64,000 nucleotides of DNA from positions 753,624 through 817,623 of the forward strand of contig DGNO01000002.1 of the NCBI GenBank assembly GCA_002389665.1. The letters run 5' to 3'. How positions within the stretch are numbered: position 1 is the first letter of the stretch; each line of letters begins with the position of its first letter. A model generated the notes under the pieces. It saw nothing but the letters and a program-made list of their open reading frames with translations. It was not told where the DNA came from and did no database searches. Shown piece by piece: positions 61,984 to 64,000 of the stretch. Position numbers and translations under genes: made by a program. The stretch comes from Rhodobiaceae bacterium UBA4490. Lineage in GTDB: Bacteria; Pseudomonadota; Alphaproteobacteria; Parvibaculales; Parvibaculaceae.

Positions 61984-63482
61984 GCGGACTTTTCCTCCAT
62001 GCGTGAGGCGGTTTTGAGCCGGGCCTGACCTTCCGGCCCCTTGATCCAGGTTTCGATTTCCTTGCGCCGCGGACGTCCATTGGGGCTGAGAAGACCGAAT
62101 GCCTGCATCTCATCGCCCGTCAACACGGCGAAACTGCGCGGCAACGCATAATCCGGCATGCCCGTCAAAATGCCCTGCAGCGCCTCAATGATTGCCGCAG
62201 GTTCCGCTGTCTGAAAAAAATCGCCGGCAAAAACGCCCGGCACGATGAGCGTTATGGGATAAGGGGCGCCATGGCCGCACAGCACCGCGCGCAAAATACG
62301 CGGGTCGCCCTGAAGCTGGGCCTCGATCCATTCCGGCTGCACATTGCGCCCATAGGCCGTCACCAGCATCGCGTCTTTCCGGCCCTCAATGATGAGATTA
62401 CCCGCCGCATCGAACCGGCCAAGATCGCCCGTGCGCCATGGCCCCTGATGATCTGGGGCCCCTGCATAACCGCTCATGACGCTCGGGCCCGACACCGTGA
62501 TCTCACCCTCTTCGATCGTGACGGTAAGTCCGTCCAGCACCTTGCCGGCCGTTCCGGCGGCGGCAGCGCCCGGCCGGTTGACCGCGACGACCGAGCCGCA
62601 TTCGGAAAGCCCGTAACCTTCAAGACAGGGAATGCCGAGCGAGGCGGCCGCCTGAAGCACTTGCGGCGGTACCGGCGCGCCGCCCACCGCAACGGCGCGC
62701 AGAGAGGAAGGCGCGTGGGCGTCTGCGAGCAACAGCGCGCCCACCCAGGCACGTAAAAGCTCGGGCACCAGCACGCTCACGCTGGGGCGCACCTCTTCAA
62801 AGGCAAGGCGGATTGCATCGAGATCGCCGCCCGCGCAGGCCCCGGCGACATGGCGCCGGATAACGGAAAGCCCGCCAACGAGAATGGGCACGTGAATGCC
62901 GCACAGTTCTTCAAGCAGCAGAGGGAAGGGAAGAATGGAAAGATAACTATCCGCGCTGGTCGCCGAAATGGCGCGGGCCAAGGCAGCGGAAATATGATCG
63001 AGCTGCCGGTCGCCGAGCCGCACCCCTTTCGGCCTGCCGGTCGAACCGGAGGTATAAATAATGCGCTGGCCGGGCCGGGGCGCGCGCAGCAGCCCGGTAT
63101 CCGCCTTGCCAATTACATCCGGCCCGAAAAGCGTCTCGACCGGGGCAAGGCGGGCCGCGCGGGCTTTGTTGTCCTCATCGCAAAGAATGAGAGAAAGCCC
63201 CGCATCCCCTGCTACATGGGCAAGCTGGTCATCGGAAAAGAAAGGCGGCAGCGGCACGAGGCAGCGGCCCGACGCGGTCACCGCAAGATCGGCCACCACC
63301 CAGTCGATACCGTTCGCCGCCATCAATCCGACGGGGCCGGCGCCTTCGGTCAGCCTTTCCGCCGCCCCCGCCACACGAGCGGCAAGCTCAAGGAAGCTAC
63401 AGGACGTTTCATCGTCACGAAAAGCGGTCCGGTCCGGCCACGTTTCTGCGGCGCGCGCCAGGGCGGCAATAACCTCAGCCAT
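61980..63482 (-). CDS. AMP-dependent acyl-CoA/acyl-ACP synthetase-like ligase
   Basis: A 500-residue ANL-family adenylating enzyme. The ATP-binding P-loop is IIYTSGSTGRPKG, followed by LEGYGLSECG, WRTGDLGRFD, EGRKDAML and the C-terminal lysine near GRPRRKEIE. It would activate a carboxylic acid, probably a fatty or aryl acid, for transfer. GTG 63491 or ATG 63482 may be the start; the reading frame overlaps the hemolysin gene by 8 bases. Its end overlaps the oxidase gene by 4. Confidence 0.9.
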   Translation of the reverse strand: MAEVIAALARAAETWPDRTAFRDDETSCSFLELAARVAGAAERLTEGAGPVGLMAANGIDWVVADLAVTASGRCLVPLPPFFSDDQLAHVAGDAGLSLILCDEDNKARAARLAPVETLFGPDVIGKADTGLLRAPRPGQRIIYTSGSTGRPKGVRLGDRQLDHISAALARAISATSADSYLSILPFPLLLEELCGIHVPILVGGLSVIRRHVAGACAGGDLDAIRLAFEEVRPSVSVLVPELLRAWVGALLLADAHAPSSLRAVAVGGAPVPPQVLQAAASLGIPCLEGYGLSECGSVVAVNRPGAAAAGTAGKVLDGLTVTIEEGEITVSGPSVMSGYAGAPDHQGPWRTGDLGRFDAAGNLIIEGRKDAMLVTAYGRNVQPEWIEAQLQGDPRILRAVLCGHGAPYPITLIVPGVFAGDFFQTAEPAAIIEALQGILTGMPDYALPRSFAVLTGDEMQAFGLLSPNGRPRRKEIETWIKGPEGQARLKTASRMEEKSA

Positions 63483-64000
63483 GAAGAGCACATTCTTTCA
63501 AAGGGGAAGAAAAGGCGGCCGCCGGAGAGGAAGCCGGCGTCAGAGCGGGCACGGAAAGGCTCGCCCGCGGAAAAACAGCATGCGCCGGGTCGCGCATCAA
63601 ACAGACCCAGGGGTCCATCTCATAATAGCTGCCCCAGCTTTGCGCGTTGCCGATCCGCTCCGCCCGTGCCGGGACAAGTGCCGTGAAGGGAATGCCAAGC
63701 CGCAGGAAGAGCGCACGCAGCGGGGCGGTGATCGTGAAAAGTCCGGCGGTCAGCCCGCGCGCACGGCCATAGTCGAGCAGCGCCGCCATGAGCGGAAAAA
63801 GCGCGAAGGGCGAGGCGCTGACCAGCGTGGTAATTTCGATAAAGGCGTGGGAGGACGGACCGCCCCAAAGCTCCGCCGCGATGTCGCAAAGCGGCTTGTC
63901 GAGATAGGCTTCGGAGAAAAAACCGTCCGCGGCAAGGCGAATACCGGCCCCGGCAAGCGGCGCGCCGCCATTACGCTGAACGACACAGAGCTGTGCGGGA
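63475..64000 (-). CDS. Thermostable-hemolysin family protein (N-terminus outside window)
   Basis: The visible 174 residues are the C-terminal part of a T_hemolysin protein (GNAT/LuxI-like fold). Characteristic segments are CVVQRNGGAP, the SEAYLDKPL stretch, FIEITTLVS, LFTITAPLRALFLRLGIPF and WGSYYEMDPWV. The frame is open to the window edge. Despite its name, the family is not proven to be a secreted hemolysin in most genomes and the fold suggests acyl or amino-group transfer. First visible gene of the long operon. Confidence 0.88.
   Translation of the reverse strand, partial: PAQLCVVQRNGGAPLAGAGIRLAADGFFSEAYLDKPLCDIAAELWGGPSSHAFIEITTLVSASPFALFPLMAALLDYGRARGLTAGLFTITAPLRALFLRLGIPFTALVPARAERIGNAQSWGSYYEMDPWVCLMRDPAHAVFPRASLSVPALTPASSPAAAFSSPLKECALHG

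Noticed and set aside
1..64000. tRNA, rRNA, insertion sequence or prophage
   Set aside because: I looked for tRNA-like arms, transposase motifs and att-like repeats and found none I could support by reading; a covariance-model or IS search was not possible here.

Overview
The window is GC-rich, densely coding chromosomal DNA from an alphaproteobacterium. No rRNA or marker gene fixes the order, so the assignment rests on regulation and gene content: a GTTC-N7-GTTC LexA box in front of imuA-imuB-dnaE2, an ECF11-type RpoE/ChrR pair with textbook TGATCC-N18-TAAGAG promoters, and GGAAC-N17-CGTT promoters of the EcfG general stress type. No tRNA, rRNA, CRISPR array, insertion sequence or prophage was seen.

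Layout. 1-3000: two closely related methyl-accepting chemotaxis proteins, the first cut by the window edge, with a small membrane protein coupled to the second. 3000-8150: a zinc alcohol dehydrogenase, then an extracytoplasmic flavin module (PepSY membrane protein, FMN-binding protein with a flavinylation motif, an outer-membrane porin, and ApbE flavin transferase). 8157-10322: a bifunctional GGDEF/EAL protein. 10605-14372: the RpoE/ChrR envelope and singlet-oxygen stress locus with divergently transcribed effectors. 14453-25342: aldehyde dehydrogenase, MFS transporter, dipeptidase, P450, rimO, amidotransferase, SDR and a hypothetical. 25314-30964: the SOS mutasome. 31016-36113: threonine aldolase, GST, trhO, a small stress-type membrane operon and a PfpI/DJ-1 protein. 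36217-40844: choline/betaine-type transporter, a porin and a lytic transglycosylase-like protein.

41040-44110 is a four-gene operon combining a PAPS-type sulfotransferase with an arylsulfotransferase-like protein and two small membrane proteins. Divergent from it, 44522-47104 is a bufferin-type RiPP operon: a DUF2282 precursor with four cysteines, a DUF692 (MNIO) modifying enzyme, a DUF2063 partner and a DoxX protein. 47229-56482 holds secreted hypotheticals, a LuxR-type regulator convergent with a hybrid histidine kinase, a DUF4142/cupredoxin pair, a DUF4424 protein and an FAD amine oxidase.

56507-64000 is one tightly packed minus-strand operon with every junction overlapping or nearly so. 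In transcription order it encodes a thermostable-hemolysin-family protein, an AMP-dependent ligase, a TenA/heme-oxygenase-fold diiron-type oxidase, an SDR, an outer-membrane protein, a cytochrome b561, an EptA-type phosphoethanolamine transferase and a PAP2 phosphatase. The first four look like a dedicated biosynthetic pathway for an unknown, probably acyl-derived product. This is the best candidate for an undescribed system in the window.
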